Origin: Candidatus Propionivibrio dominans
Lineage (GTDB): Bacteria; Pseudomonadota; Gammaproteobacteria; Burkholderiales; Rhodocyclaceae
Assembly (NCBI GenBank): GCA_016709335.1
Contig: JADJNC010000013.1
Coordinates: forward strand, 1-64,000
DNA length: 64,000 nt
Direction of reading: 5' to 3'
The position numbers and the translations under genes were made by a program. Shown here in pieces: positions 30,101-40,712 of this stretch. Within the stretch, counting starts at the first letter, position 1. The number at the start of each line of letters is the position of its first letter. Under the pieces are notes generated by a model, which made no database searches, had not been told where the DNA came from, and worked only from the letters and a program-made list of their open reading frames with translations.

Positions 30101-31621
30101 AGAGGAATCAGTCCATGTTTTTTTGGCGGGCGGGTAACTCGCTTGGTCAGCAAGACACGGAGAGCCATCGATACTCTCGTACGCGTTTCAGAAGGCGCAA
30201 TTACATCAGTAATCATGCCATGTTCAGCCGCCTGGTAAGGTGAGGTGAACTCCCTGCGGTACTGCTCAATCAGCTCATCAGCTCTCGCTTTGCTGTCATC
30301 GGCGGCTTCAAGCTCCTTCTTGTACAGCACCCGAATCGCGCCTTCGGCCCCCATGACCGCTATTTCTGCAGTTGGCCAGGCGAAAACAATGTCAGCGCCC
30401 ATGTCTTTCGAGCACATCGCCAGATAAGCACCACCGTAGGCTTTGCGAAGAATGACAGTGATTTTCGGAACGGTTGCGGCAGCATAGGAAAACAGCATCT
30501 TGGCGCCGTGACGGATAATGCCACCGCGCTCCTGCGCCAGTCCCGGCATGAAACCCGGAATATCGACAAGGTTGATGATCGGCACATTGAAGGCGTTGCA
30601 GAACCGGATAAAGCGCGCGCCCTTGTCAGACGAATCGACATCAAGCGTTCCGGCCTTGACCATCGGCTGGTTGGCTATAATACCGACCTCCATGCCATTG
30701 ATGCGCGCAGAGCAAACAATGAGATTCTTCGCAAAATCACGCTGAACCTCAAGGAAATCGCCGTCATCGACCAGCCGTTCGATTACCTGGGTTACATCGA
30801 GGGGCATCCTGATTTCAGGGGGAACAATCTCGTTCATGCCTTCATCGACAAACAGACTTATCTCGTCAGGAATGCGATGCGGCGGATCCTGCATGTTGTT
30901 GAGCGGCAGGTAGGACAACAGCTTGCGGGTAATATCCAGAGCCTGGCTGTCGTCATCGGCCACGAAATGGATATTGCCACTGACCGAAGCATGGGCATCC
31001 GCTGTTCCGAATAGTTCGATCGGAGCTTCCTGTCCGGTTGATGCCTTGATGACTTCCGGCCCGCAGATGAACATCTGCGCGCCCTTGCGGGTCATGATCA
31101 AAAAGTCCATCAGTGCGGGGCTGTAAGACGCTCCACCGGCACATGGCCCAGCGATGATGGCAATCTGCGGAACCAGTCCGGACAACTGGACGTTGCGATA
31201 GAACACCTGGCCGTAGCCGGCGAGATGAACACCTTCCTGGATTCGTGCTCCGCCGGAGTCGTTGATCGCCACGACGGGAATCCCGATTCTGGCAGCGTTT
31301 CCCTCATGTCGCGGATCAAGCGTGCCCGCCGAATACAGTGAAGTCCTGCGAGAAAGCGGCGACTGGCCGGCCCCCGACATTTCCGATTCCGGTGACCACA
31401 GCATCGCCCGGCAATTTCTTGTTTTCCATCCCGCTGGTGTCATGGTTGACATGCATGCCAGACTCCTGGAACGAGCCTTCGTCATACAGTTCATCCAGGC
31501 GCTCACGCGCATTCAGCAACCCCTTCTGACGCCGCTTCTCAAGCTTGTCGTAGCCACCCCCCGCCATCGCAGCTTCGCGGCGCGTTAACAACTCATCCAA
31601 AAGTGCTTTGCGTATTGCCAT
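30097..31621 (-). pseudogene. mmdA: Carboxyltransferase subunit (methylmalonyl-CoA decarboxylase alpha type), first copy, frame-broken
   Basis: Transfers the carboxyl group from an acyl-CoA, most likely methylmalonyl-CoA, to biotin. The N-terminus reads from MAIRKALLDELL to FTVFGG in one frame; from about 31325 the rest continues in another with GIPVVAINDSGGARIQEG, PGFMPGLAQERGG and the C-terminal KKHGLIPL. Deleting one G at the break gives one 507-residue frame. This copy is about seven residues shorter than the second copy around the break, so a small deletion may also exist. The family also contains glutaconyl-CoA decarboxylase and propionyl-CoA carboxylase beta chains; the neighbouring mmdB, mmdC and mmdD argue for a Na+ pump. 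Confidence 0.8.
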
Positions 31622-31677
31622 AAATGCTCCCTGGCTTGGTGTAATAAAGCTGAAAACCTGCTGAACATCCGAAGTTG

Positions 31678-31695
31678 ATTGAGTGCATACTCAAT
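31678..31695. promoter_or_regulatory. Perfect palindrome upstream of mmdA, candidate operator
   Basis: ATTGAGTGCATACTCAAT has 7-base arms around GCAT, 57 bases upstream of the mmdA start codon. The same half-site ATTGAGT recurs at 31801-31807. This is the size and symmetry of a dimeric repressor or activator site; the regulator is unknown. Confidence 0.45.
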
Positions 31696-31958
31696 TGTGG
31701 TTTTCGTCCGCCTATTTCAGGACATATTTTGGCTAAGGCAATCCATTGACAATCTTGCTGTCTGAAGCAATAAAATTAATGAAAACACCATAATTATCGG
31801 ATTGAGTATAGGCATATCCAGGGGACTCGGTCAAGTACATAATCCATGATTCCAAGCTAATTTTTTTTATGCTAAACCGTTGTATTATAAGTACTAAGGC
31901 GAAGGACAGTATCTGGTTCGTGTAGCACACAGATTCATTAACCTTCTATCCGATAGAT

Positions 31959-32045
31959 CACTCTTGCTCTGCCCCACGGGATGTGCTTTTTGGCACATGC
32001 CCTTTGGGCAGATTCCCGCCGGCGCCGGGATGAGCACCAAGAGTG
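31959..32045. repeat. Branched inverted-repeat element (three-way-junction fold)
   Basis: Outer arms CACTCTTG (31959-31966) and CAAGAGTG (32038-32045) pair perfectly. They enclose one hairpin (31968-32012: TCTGCCC/GGGCAGA and ATGTGC/GCACAT around a TTTTTG loop) and a short GC-rich hairpin (TCCCG/CGGGA, about 32013-32030). It could be a REP-like or MITE-like element or a structured RNA. No family is recognised. Confidence 0.45.
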
Positions 32046-32329
32046 TTTGCAGCGCGAATTCGGGAGAATAAACAGTAGCGCTAAGGCTGTTGGAGGTAAA
32101 CGCTTGACGGGATGAGTTCCTTGCGAAATAACCGAACTTTGCCGCACGACTGATTCGCTTCGCAAGGCCAGGAGTCAATAACAGAATTGTGTTGGGCTGA
32201 TCTTGAGCGTAGTATTCAGCGTAGGTTTCGAATGATCGTTCTGGCCAGGTCAGTCCAAGTCGTCAGTCTTTAGCCAAGCCTTCATCAGCAATCAAGCACC
32301 CAAACGGATTCCTTCAAGGACATACAATA

Positions 32330-32803
32330 ATGAGAAAAAGATTAGTCACCTCAGTTCGGCAGGATACACCGCACCCTGACCACGACTGGCTGAACCTGGA
32401 ACATCTGGCCGAGGTGGAAATCACTTCGGAAGATGCGGCATACCCCATTGAGTCGGCACTGCTGCCTGACGGTCGCGCAGGGTGGCGCGCTGCCGAACCA
32501 GGAATGCAGACCATCCGGCTCCTTTTTTCCAGTCCACAACAGATCCGCTGGATACGTCTGTCTTTCGTTGAACCCTCAGTCCAGCGCACGCAAGAATATG
32601 TCTTGCGCTGGTCGCACGATGGCGGTCAATCGTTTCGCGAAATCGTTCGCCAGCAATGGAACTTTAATCCCGATGGCGCAAGCACCGAAACGGAAGACCA
32701 TCGTGTAGAACTTTCCGGGGTCACCACAATTGAACTGGGCATTATTCCGAATATGAGCGGGGGAAACGCAGTCGCTTCGCTTGCCCAGCTTCGTATCGCC
32801 TGA
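32330..32803 (+). CDS. Conserved hypothetical protein, possible discoidin-like beta-sandwich
   Basis: The 157-residue protein has no signal peptide or membrane helix. Its middle and C-terminal parts (IRWIRLSFVEPSVQRTQEY, LRWSHDGGQSFREIVRQQW and a closing LAQLRIA) have the strand pattern of F5/8 type C (discoidin) or carbohydrate-binding modules. I do not recognise a named family. AAGGA lies about 10 bases before the ATG. It is divergent from the mmd operon and 386 bases before gap. Confidence 0.65.
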   Translation: MRKRLVTSVRQDTPHPDHDWLNLEHLAEVEITSEDAAYPIESALLPDGRAGWRAAEPGMQTIRLLFSSPQQIRWIRLSFVEPSVQRTQEYVLRWSHDGGQSFREIVRQQWNFNPDGASTETEDHRVELSGVTTIELGIIPNMSGGNAVASLAQLRIA

Positions 32804-34187
<1,384 letters not shown>

Positions 34188-34196
34188 TACCCTGGC

Positions 34197-34226
34197 AAAG
34201 GGGCACTTAACGGTGCCCCTTTTTTT
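34197..34226 (+). terminator. Intrinsic terminator after gap
   Basis: Stem AAAGGGGCAC/GTGCCCCTTT with a 6-base loop and a run of T residues, 10 bases after the gap stop. It would reduce read-through into pgk. Confidence 0.88.
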
Positions 34227-34258
34227 ATTTCAACTATTGAATTGAATCGAGAATCGCC

Positions 34259-35428
34259 ATGACCTTCAAACGTCTCACCGACCTGGACGTCTCCGGCAAG
34301 CGCGTTTTCATTCGCGCCGACCTGAACGTACCCCAGGACGACAAGCTCGCCATTACCGACGACACCCGTATCCGCGCTGCCCTTCCAGGCATCCAGTATG
34401 CTCTTTCCAAGGGTGCTGCGGTGATGGTCACCTCCCACCTTGGCCGCCCCACTGAAGGCGAGTTCAAGCCGGACGACTCTCTCGCACCGGTTGCCAAACG
34501 CATGTCCGAACTGCTCGGCAAGGAAGTACGCCTCGTCCAGAACTGGGTCGATGGCGGCTTTGACGTCAAAGCGGGCGAAGTGGTCATGCTGGAAAACAGC
34601 CGTTGCAACAAAGGCGAAAAAAAATCCAACGAAGAGCTTTCGCAGAAAATGGCCGCGCTTTGCGATGTCTGGGTCATGGACGCCTTCGGCACCGCTCACC
34701 GCGCCGAAGCGACCACCTATGGCATGGGCAAGTACGCCAAGATCGCCTGCGCCGGCCCCTGTGTCGCCTCCGAACTCGAAGCCCTGACCAAGGCGCTGGC
34801 TCATCCGGCACGCCCGATGGTGGCCATCGTCGGCGGCTCCAAAGTCTCGACCAAACTGACCGTCCTCGAAAGCCTCTCGTCCAAGGTCGATCAACTGGTC
34901 GTTGGCGGCGGCATCGCCAACACCTTCCTGCTGGCCTCCGGCAAGAAGATCGGCAAGTCGCTCGCCGAGCGCGATCTCGTCGACCAGGCCAAGGCGGTCA
35001 TGGCCAAGGTCAAGGTTCCTTTGCCGACCGACGTGGTCTGCGCCAAGGAATTCTCCGCCAGTGCTCCGGCAACCATCAAGAGCGTCGATGACGTGGCTGA
35101 CGACGACATGATCCTCGACATCGGGCCGGAATCGGCCAAAGCACTGGCCGACATCATCGCCAAGGCGGGAACGGTCGTCTGGAACGGCCCGGTCGGCGTT
35201 TTCGAGATGGACTCTTTCGCCAACGGCACCAAGGCACTGGCTTCCGCCATCGCCACATCCAAGGCCTTCACCCTGGCTGGCGGCGGCGACACGGTGTCGG
35301 CCATCAACGTTTTCAAGATCGAAGACAAGGTCGGCTACATCTCAACCGCAGGCGGTGCCTTCCTGGAGTTCCTAGAAGGCAAGCGCCTGCCGGCTGTCGA
35401 CATCCTCGAATCACGCTTCAAGGACTGA
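34259..35428 (+). CDS. pgk: Phosphoglycerate kinase
   Basis: Transfers phosphate from 1,3-bisphosphoglycerate to ADP. The 389 residues show the PGK signature [12 protein letters not shown] (from about residue 15), [22 protein letters not shown] and the C-terminal nucleotide loop GGGDTVSAI. The gene follows gap after the terminator and precedes the second decarboxylase set rather than pyk, a notable interruption of the usual order. Confidence 0.97.
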   Translation: MTFKRLTDLDVSGKRVFIRADLNVPQDDKLAITDDTRIRAALPGIQYALSKGAAVMVTSHLGRPTEGEFKPDDSLAPVAKRMSELLGKEVRLVQNWVDGGFDVKAGEVVMLENSRCNKGEKKSNEELSQKMAALCDVWVMDAFGTAHRAEATTYGMGKYAKIACAGPCVASELEALTKALAHPARPMVAIVGGSKVSTKLTVLESLSSKVDQLVVGGGIANTFLLASGKKIGKSLAERDLVDQAKAVMAKVKVPLPTDVVCAKEFSASAPATIKSVDDVADDDMILDIGPESAKALADIIAKAGTVVWNGPVGVFEMDSFANGTKALASAIATSKAFTLAGGGDTVSAINVFKIEDKVGYISTAGGAFLEFLEGKRLPAVDILESRFKD

Positions 35429-35447
35429 TCGGCAAAGCAGCAAAAAC

Positions 35448-35481
35448 CAGTGAAGGCTGCGCAATTGCAGCCTTCACTGTT
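35448..35481 (+). terminator. Hairpin terminator after pgk
   Basis: A perfect 13-bp stem CAGTGAAGGCTGC/GCAGCCTTCACTG with a 6-base loop, 20 bases after the pgk stop. The following T-run is weak. Confidence 0.7.
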
Positions 35482-35658
35482 ATCACCAGACCTAAAGTTA
35501 ATTGCCCTCCATGCCAGCCGCCTGGAATTGAAGAGGCCGGCCAGCGACATGACACTTTACCTTTCTTTATGTGCAAGCTATATTCCATAATGAAATTTAA
35601 TACCCTGTAGATTTACTCAACGCTTATCAGCTTTTAAGACCACCTGGCAAAGGCACCC

Positions 35659-37212
35659 ATGACCATCAAACCCGAACTGATAGAAACCCTGCGCAAACGG
35701 CGGGAGAAGATCAAGAACCACATCAGCCCCGAGAAGCTGGAGGCCCTGCACGCCAAGGGACTGCTCTCGGCGCGCGAGCGGATCAACGGCCTGTTCGACG
35801 AAGGCACCTTTCAGGAACTCGGAATGCACGCCAAACACCATGCCGTCTATTTCGGAATGGAAGGGCGCGAACTCCCGGCCGACGGCGTGATTACCGGTTC
35901 GGGCTACATGGGCAGCGAGCAAGTCGCCGCCTACTGCCAGGATTTCAGCGTAATGGCCGGATCGCTGGGCAAGATGCAGGCGCGCAAGATTACCCGCATC
36001 ATGCGCTATGCGATCAAGACCGGCATTCCAGTTGTCGCCTTCAAGGATTCCGGCGGCGCCCGAATTCAGGAAGGCGTCGATGCCCTGTCCGGTTACGGTG
36101 ACGTCTTTTACGCCAACGTCCTGCTCTCCGGCGTGGTTCCCCAGATCGCCGTCGTCTGCGGCCCCTGTGCGGGCGGTGCCGCCTACTCGCCGGCGCTGAT
36201 GGACTTCGTGATCATGACGCGCAAGAACTCGCACATGTTCCTGACCGGCCCCGAAGTCATCAAGGCCGTTACCGGCCGCACGACAACCATGGCCGAAGTC
36301 GGCAGTGCGGAGATGCATGCCTCGGTCAGCGGCAACGTGCACTTCCTCGCTGAAGACGACCAGAACGCCATTGATCTGGTCAAGCATATCCTGTCTTTTC
36401 TGCCTCCCAATAATACGGAAGATCCGCCACACGACCTTTCCGTAGAGATTGATGACACGCCAGATCCCGGAATGGACGAACTCATACCGGACAGCCCCAC
36501 CGATCCGCTCGACATGCAGGCCATCATCCGGCGCCTGGTCGATAACGGCGAGATCCTCGAGGTGCACGCCAGCTTTGCGCGCAACGTCATCGTTGGCTTT
36601 GCGCGTTTTTGCGGGGTCATTGTCGGGATCGTTGCCAATCAGCCGATGGTGATGGCCGGCGCGCTTGACCTCAATGCCGCTGACAAGGTTGCACGCTTCG
36701 TCCGCACCTGTAACGTGTTCAACATCCCGCTGGTCACCCTGGTCGATGTTCCTGGGTTCCTGCCAGGGGTTGAACAGGAACGGGGCGGCATCATCCGCCA
36801 CGGCGCCAAGATGCTGCACGCCTACGCCTCGTGCACGACGCCAAAGATTTCGATCCTCCTGCGCAAGTCCTATGGCGGCTCTTACCTCGCCATGTGCAGC
36901 CAGGAACTGGGCGCCGACATGGTGTTTGCCTGGCCGACCGCAGAAATCGCCGTCATGGGATCCGAGGCCGCAGTCAAAATCCTTTATCGCAAGGAGCTTG
37001 ACCAAGCGGAAGACCGTGCCGCCCGTGCGGCTGAACTGGCGCAGGATTATCGAAATGAATTTGCCTCACCCTATGAGGCGGCATCGAACTTCTACATCAC
37101 CGATGTCATCGAACCCTGCGAGACACGGGCAACCATTGCCCTCGCCCTGCGCAAGACACTCGGTAAACGGGAACTTCGTCCAGGCAAGAAGCACGGCAAC
37201 ATGCCCTTGTAA
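35659..37212 (+). CDS. mmdA: Carboxyltransferase subunit of biotin-dependent decarboxylase, second copy
   Basis: An intact 517-residue paralogue of the gene at 30097-31621. It carries the acyl-CoA carboxyltransferase signatures DSGGARIQEGVDALSGYG, CGPCAGGAAYSPAL, VPGFLPGVEQERGGIIRHGA and the C-terminal KKHGNMPL. Methylmalonyl-CoA is the likely substrate from the subunit set, but glutaconyl-CoA or another acyl-CoA cannot be excluded. It is the first gene of a plus-strand operon with the small subunit, biotin carrier and membrane subunit. Confidence 0.88.
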   Translation: MTIKPELIETLRKRREKIKNHISPEKLEALHAKGLLSARERINGLFDEGTFQELGMHAKHHAVYFGMEGRELPADGVITGSGYMGSEQVAAYCQDFSVMAGSLGKMQARKITRIMRYAIKTGIPVVAFKDSGGARIQEGVDALSGYGDVFYANVLLSGVVPQIAVVCGPCAGGAAYSPALMDFVIMTRKNSHMFLTGPEVIKAVTGRTTTMAEVGSAEMHASVSGNVHFLAEDDQNAIDLVKHILSFLPPNNTEDPPHDLSVEIDDTPDPGMDELIPDSPTDPLDMQAIIRRLVDNGEILEVHASFARNVIVGFARFCGVIVGIVANQPMVMAGALDLNAADKVARFVRTCNVFNIPLVTLVDVPGFLPGVEQERGGIIRHGAKMLHAYASCTTPKISILLRKSYGGSYLAMCSQELGADMVFAWPTAEIAVMGSEAAVKILYRKELDQAEDRAARAAELAQDYRNEFASPYEAASNFYITDVIEPCETRATIALALRKTLGKRELRPGKKHGNMPL

Positions 37213-37234
37213 ATCCATGGAGAGCCAACGACAC

Positions 37235-37556
37235 ATGTTAAGCCTAGCCACAATCAAAGCACTTCAGATTTACGGCATTTCCATAGTTATCGCTATGATT
37301 ATCGCCGTACTGATCAAAGTGCTGGTTGTCCTCACCAGCCGCGTAAAACCCGTTGCCAAGGTGGTAGCAGTCCCCAGAAAAGCGTAGAACCTGCCCAGCC
37401 AAAGCAAGCGGCGTCCCCGCTGAAGTGGTTGCAGCAATTTCGGCGGCGGTCTCCATTGTCACCGGGCAGCACCATATTCTTCATATCACCGAAAGCAAAC
37501 GCTCCTGGGCCAATGCAGGCCGTATCGCCCAGCATTCCCATCAGCCAAGACACTAA
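37235..37556 (+). pseudogene. mmdD: OadG/MmdD-like small subunit, second copy, frame-broken
   Basis: GGAGAG lies 10 bases before ATG 37235, which starts a 50-residue piece with one transmembrane helix (ISIVIAMIIAVLIKVLVVL) ending at TAG 37385-37387. A second frame then encodes VPAEVVAAISAAVSIVTG and SWANAGRIAQHSHQPRH, ending at TAA 37554-37556. This is the C-terminal domain expected of OadG-type subunits. The two pieces differ by one base, so a one-base insertion between about 37370 and 37425 explains the break. Restored length would be about 106 residues. Confidence 0.65.
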
Positions 37557-37574
37557 TCGACAAGGGTAAATATC

Positions 37575-37976
37575 ATGCCAAGACAATTCAAAATCACCGT
37601 CAATAACGTCGAATACGACGTTGCCGTTCTCGAACTCAACGCCGGCAGTTCGCAAATGATGCCCAGTTATACTCCCACTATGACATCAGCGCAGGCCAGC
37701 ACCGCAGCAGTGAGCGCCCCCCCTGTGGCCTCGACCTCATCGGCACCCGCTGCTGCGGCGGGTTCTGGCGACCAGTGCGCCCAGATGGGTGGCGTTGTCG
37801 CCAGCATCGCCGTCAAGCAGGGGCAAAGCGTCAATGCAGGGGATGTGATCGTCGAACTGGAAGCCATGAAGATGAAGGTTCCGGTCATCGCCGATCGCTC
37901 CGGGCAAGTCTCGCGCATAGCCGTTGCCGTCGGCGACGGCGTCGAAAGTGGTCAAGTGTTGCTGACCATCGCTTAA
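37575..37976 (+). CDS. mmdC: Biotin carrier subunit, second copy
   Basis: A 133-residue biotinyl-carrier protein with an N-terminal strand region (FKITVNNVEYDVAVLELN), an Ala/Ser/Pro linker (about residues 35-65) and the biotinyl domain with EAMKM, Lys99 being biotinylated. It matches the first copy in length and lysine position. It lies between the small subunit and the membrane subunit in the second set. Confidence 0.92.
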   Translation: MPRQFKITVNNVEYDVAVLELNAGSSQMMPSYTPTMTSAQASTAAVSAPPVASTSSAPAAAAGSGDQCAQMGGVVASIAVKQGQSVNAGDVIVELEAMKMKVPVIADRSGQVSRIAVAVGDGVESGQVLLTIA

Positions 37977-38063
37977 CGGAGCCTGCGCTGGCCGTCTGCC
38001 AGCCCTCTTCGCCTCAACAACAAAACAGGCGGCTGAAACCGCCTGCCATTGGGTCTGAATTCC

Positions 38064-39269
38064 ATGGAAACCATCAATTTTCTCGACCTCTTTCAGGGTA
38101 TTGCTACCCTGATTGCCTCCGAGCCGAAGATCATGATTGGCCGCATCTTTCTGATGCTGCTCGGCTTTCTGCTGATTTACCTCGGCTCTCGTGGCGTTCT
38201 GGAACCCCTGTTAATGATCCCGATGGGCCTTGGCATGTCTGCGATCAACGCCGGTGTCATGTTTCTTGAAGGCGGCAAGATGGGGACCTTGTTTGTCGAC
38301 CCGCTGATGTCCGATCCGACCGATCTGGTCAACATCATGCAGATCAACTGGCTGCAGCCGGTCTATACGCTGACTTTCAGCAACGGCCTCATTGCCTGTC
38401 TTGTATTTATGGGGATCGGCGTCCTGCTTGACGTTGGCTATGTCATGGCACGACCCTTCCAGAGCATGTTCATTGCCCTGTTTGCCGAGTTGGGCACCAT
38501 CGCCGTTTTTCCTTTTGCCGTCAGCCTTGGCCTTACAGAGCAGGAAGCCGCCTCGGTCGCGACGATCGGCGGCGCTGACGGCCCGATGGTGTTATTCACC
38601 TCTCTGGTGCTGGCCAAGCATCTGTTTGTACCGATTACGGTCGTCGGCTACCTTTATCTCGGGCTGACCTACGGTGCCTACCCCTATCTGATCAAGTGGC
38701 TGATTCCAAAAAAACTACAAGGCATCAATATGTCCGGTGACAAAGGTCCGGTCATCAGCCGCTCACAGAAACTCATCTTTGCCGTAATCACCTGTACATT
38801 GCTCTGCCTGCTTTTTCCGGTAGCGGCACCGCTGTTCTTTTCTCTTTTTGTCGGCGTGGCGGTTCGCGAAAGCGGCCTGGAAAACTTCTCCACTTTGCTC
38901 GGCGAGACTTTTCTTTATGGCGCCACGTTCTTTCTCGGCCTGACACTCGGAGTATTGTGCGAAGCCAGCACGCTGCTAGAGCCGACGGTGCTCAAACTCT
39001 TGCTGCTCGGCATGCTGGCCCTGCTTATATCCGCGCTGGGCGGTATTCTCGGTGGCTACGTTTTGTATTTCGCCACGGGGGGCAAGTTCAACCCGATGAT
39101 CGGCATTGCCGGCGTCAGTTGCGTACCAACGACAGCCAAAATTGTCCAGAAAATTGCAACTGCAGCCAACCCATCGGCAATCATCATGCCGCAAGCCTTG
39201 GGAGCAAACATCAGTGGAGTCATAACGTCGGCCATCATCGCCGGGGTATTCATCTCGATGTTGCGCTAG
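38064..39269 (+). CDS. mmdB: Na+-pumping decarboxylase beta subunit, second copy
   Basis: An intact 401-residue polytopic membrane protein (about 9-11 helices) of the OadB/MmdB/GcdB family. The Na+ and carboxybiotin motif reads ATIGGADGPMVLFTSLVLAK, and GIAGVSCVPTTAKIVQK and LGANISGVITSAIIAG match the family's C-terminal half. The frame opens at a TTG five codons earlier, but ATG 38064 fits better. It differs clearly from the first copy, so the two pumps are not a recent duplication and could have different substrates or regulation. Confidence 0.9.
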   Translation: METINFLDLFQGIATLIASEPKIMIGRIFLMLLGFLLIYLGSRGVLEPLLMIPMGLGMSAINAGVMFLEGGKMGTLFVDPLMSDPTDLVNIMQINWLQPVYTLTFSNGLIACLVFMGIGVLLDVGYVMARPFQSMFIALFAELGTIAVFPFAVSLGLTEQEAASVATIGGADGPMVLFTSLVLAKHLFVPITVVGYLYLGLTYGAYPYLIKWLIPKKLQGINMSGDKGPVISRSQKLIFAVITCTLLCLLFPVAAPLFFSLFVGVAVRESGLENFSTLLGETFLYGATFFLGLTLGVLCEASTLLEPTVLKLLLLGMLALLISALGGILGGYVLYFATGGKFNPMIGIAGVSCVPTTAKIVQKIATAANPSAIIMPQALGANISGVITSAIIAGVFISMLR

Positions 39270-39565
39270 TCGCAACCAAATGCAGCGCGTCGCATGATTC
39301 ACTGCATTGCTTGCGGTAGCAGAACTATTCGGAACAGCCGAAAACTGGAGCATCGGTTTCCATACCCAGCCAGCTGTTCCGGATCTTTCCGCCTTTTGCC
39401 TGTCTTGCGCGTTGCAATCTTTTTTGCCCAATGACATCGGGGCAGCGTCGCATTATAATGAGCAACGTGGCTCGACTGCATAATCTGTATTGAGCCCTAT
39501 TCGTCGGGTTCCGATTTGTCAATTGTGTTCGATGTTAATAATTTTAGTGGGAAGGGTATGCTGCC

Positions 39566-40351
39566 ATGACCGTTCATCTTTATTTTTCTCTCATTCCCGA
39601 AGCGCTGATCGCCTCCAATCTTCCGCCGGAGAAGTTCGGGCAATATTACTCGACAGGCAGTGGCTACAAGTCAAAGGGGCAGAGCCTGTTCTTCGAAGTT
39701 GATCCGGCCTTCAGAAATGATTATTTCGAAATCGAGACAGCCATCGAGCGCTGCGTCCCCGCCGCTGACGGCACACCCAAGCACTCGGTTTACATTTCAG
39801 TGTATCGCGTACTGGAACACCTCCCGGTCAGTGCGCTGGGCAAACTTTACCTGACCACCGCCTACGGCCACACGCTGGGGCTGGAGCGTGGCGTCCTGAC
39901 CCCGAAAAGAGACTCGATCCTGCATCTCTACCAGGATCTTTCGCCGACCAACAGTCTGGTGGTCAGCAATCTGGACCCGGTCACCTTCTATGAAAGCGTT
40001 ACCGTCAACCCGACCAAGTTCATCCGTTTCCCCGCACTCTGCTTTGTCGAACTCGAACTGGATGAACTGGCGACAGATCCGGAAAACGGCCAGGCCAACA
40101 ATCTCCCTTACTCGTTCATGCATCACCTGCGTGAGGCCTTGATGGTTCTGAAACCAAGAACCGATGACAAGCCGAGTACCAAAGACAGCAAGATGGTGCA
40201 TCGCGTGCACTCACTTGAATTCCCCTACCGCATGATCAAGAAGGGTTTCTATGTGGGCAATGGTGCCAGTGACCTGGCGTTTTATCCAATGCTTAGCCAC
40301 GGGGAGTTGCGCGACAACCATAATCAGTGGTGGCGTTCTGCCAACATCTGA
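39566..40351 (+). CDS. Conserved hypothetical protein
   Basis: A 261-residue soluble protein without a signal peptide or obvious motif. It begins MTVHLYFSLIPEALIASNLP and ends YPMLSHGELRDNHNQWWRSA. I recall similar proteins among Rhodocyclales but know no function. A hairpin (40381-40408) after the stop suggests a single-gene transcript. Its position between decarboxylase and pyk genes may be incidental. Confidence 0.75.
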   Translation: MTVHLYFSLIPEALIASNLPPEKFGQYYSTGSGYKSKGQSLFFEVDPAFRNDYFEIETAIERCVPAADGTPKHSVYISVYRVLEHLPVSALGKLYLTTAYGHTLGLERGVLTPKRDSILHLYQDLSPTNSLVVSNLDPVTFYESVTVNPTKFIRFPALCFVELELDELATDPENGQANNLPYSFMHHLREALMVLKPRTDDKPSTKDSKMVHRVHSLEFPYRMIKKGFYVGNGASDLAFYPMLSHGELRDNHNQWWRSANI

Positions 40352-40712
40352 ACGTCAGCAGCTCGTTTGCTGTTAACCGTCGAACGCCGGCCTTTGAGTC
40401 GGCGTTCGTGTCTTGTGCTTCTTGTAGTTCATTTGAAAATCTTGCGCAGGGCCTTTGCAATATGGGTTTCAAATTCGTTGCCTCTACGCAGATTGCTCTG
40501 GCGACATGTAACCCTGGTGTAACATTCCTTCGGTAAATTCTGGCCCTGCCGTGTCGGGATAGCCTTTTTCGCTCGTAGCGACAAGGGCATTTGGCACTCA
40601 GCCTGGCAGTTAAGCCCTATCCGCGTACAGGGATCACATCTACGCTAATATTCCTCCTCACTCTCAGACAAAGAAGCAGCCGGATTGTACGGCCAGTTAT
40701 AAAAGGAACTTC
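40352..40712. other. Intergenic region upstream of pyk
   Basis: About 360 bases. It starts with the terminator-like hairpin at 40381-40408. The remainder holds no supported gene and presumably carries the pyk promoter. AAAAGGAA just before the ATG is the pyk ribosome-binding site. Confidence 0.4.
40381..40408 (+). terminator. Terminator-like hairpin after the hypothetical gene
   Basis: CGAACGCCG/CGGCGTTCG, a 9-bp perfect stem followed by TGTCTTGTGCTTCTTG, a T-rich tail. Confidence 0.6.

Larger units (their letters stand above)
31622..32329. other. 708-bp intergenic region upstream of the first decarboxylase operon
   Basis: AT-rich near mmdA and GC-rich towards 32100. It holds the palindrome at 31678-31695, a lone half-site of it at 31801-31807, and a foldable element at 31959-32045, listed separately. 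Open frames here are short and unsupported. Promoters for the minus-strand mmd operon and for the plus-strand gene at 32330 must lie here. Confidence 0.5.

Noticed and set aside
35617..37005. 462-codon minus-strand open frame antisense to the second mmdA
   Set aside because: Low-complexity His/Gly/Asp-rich translation typical of antisense frames in GC-rich genes; no ribosome site.
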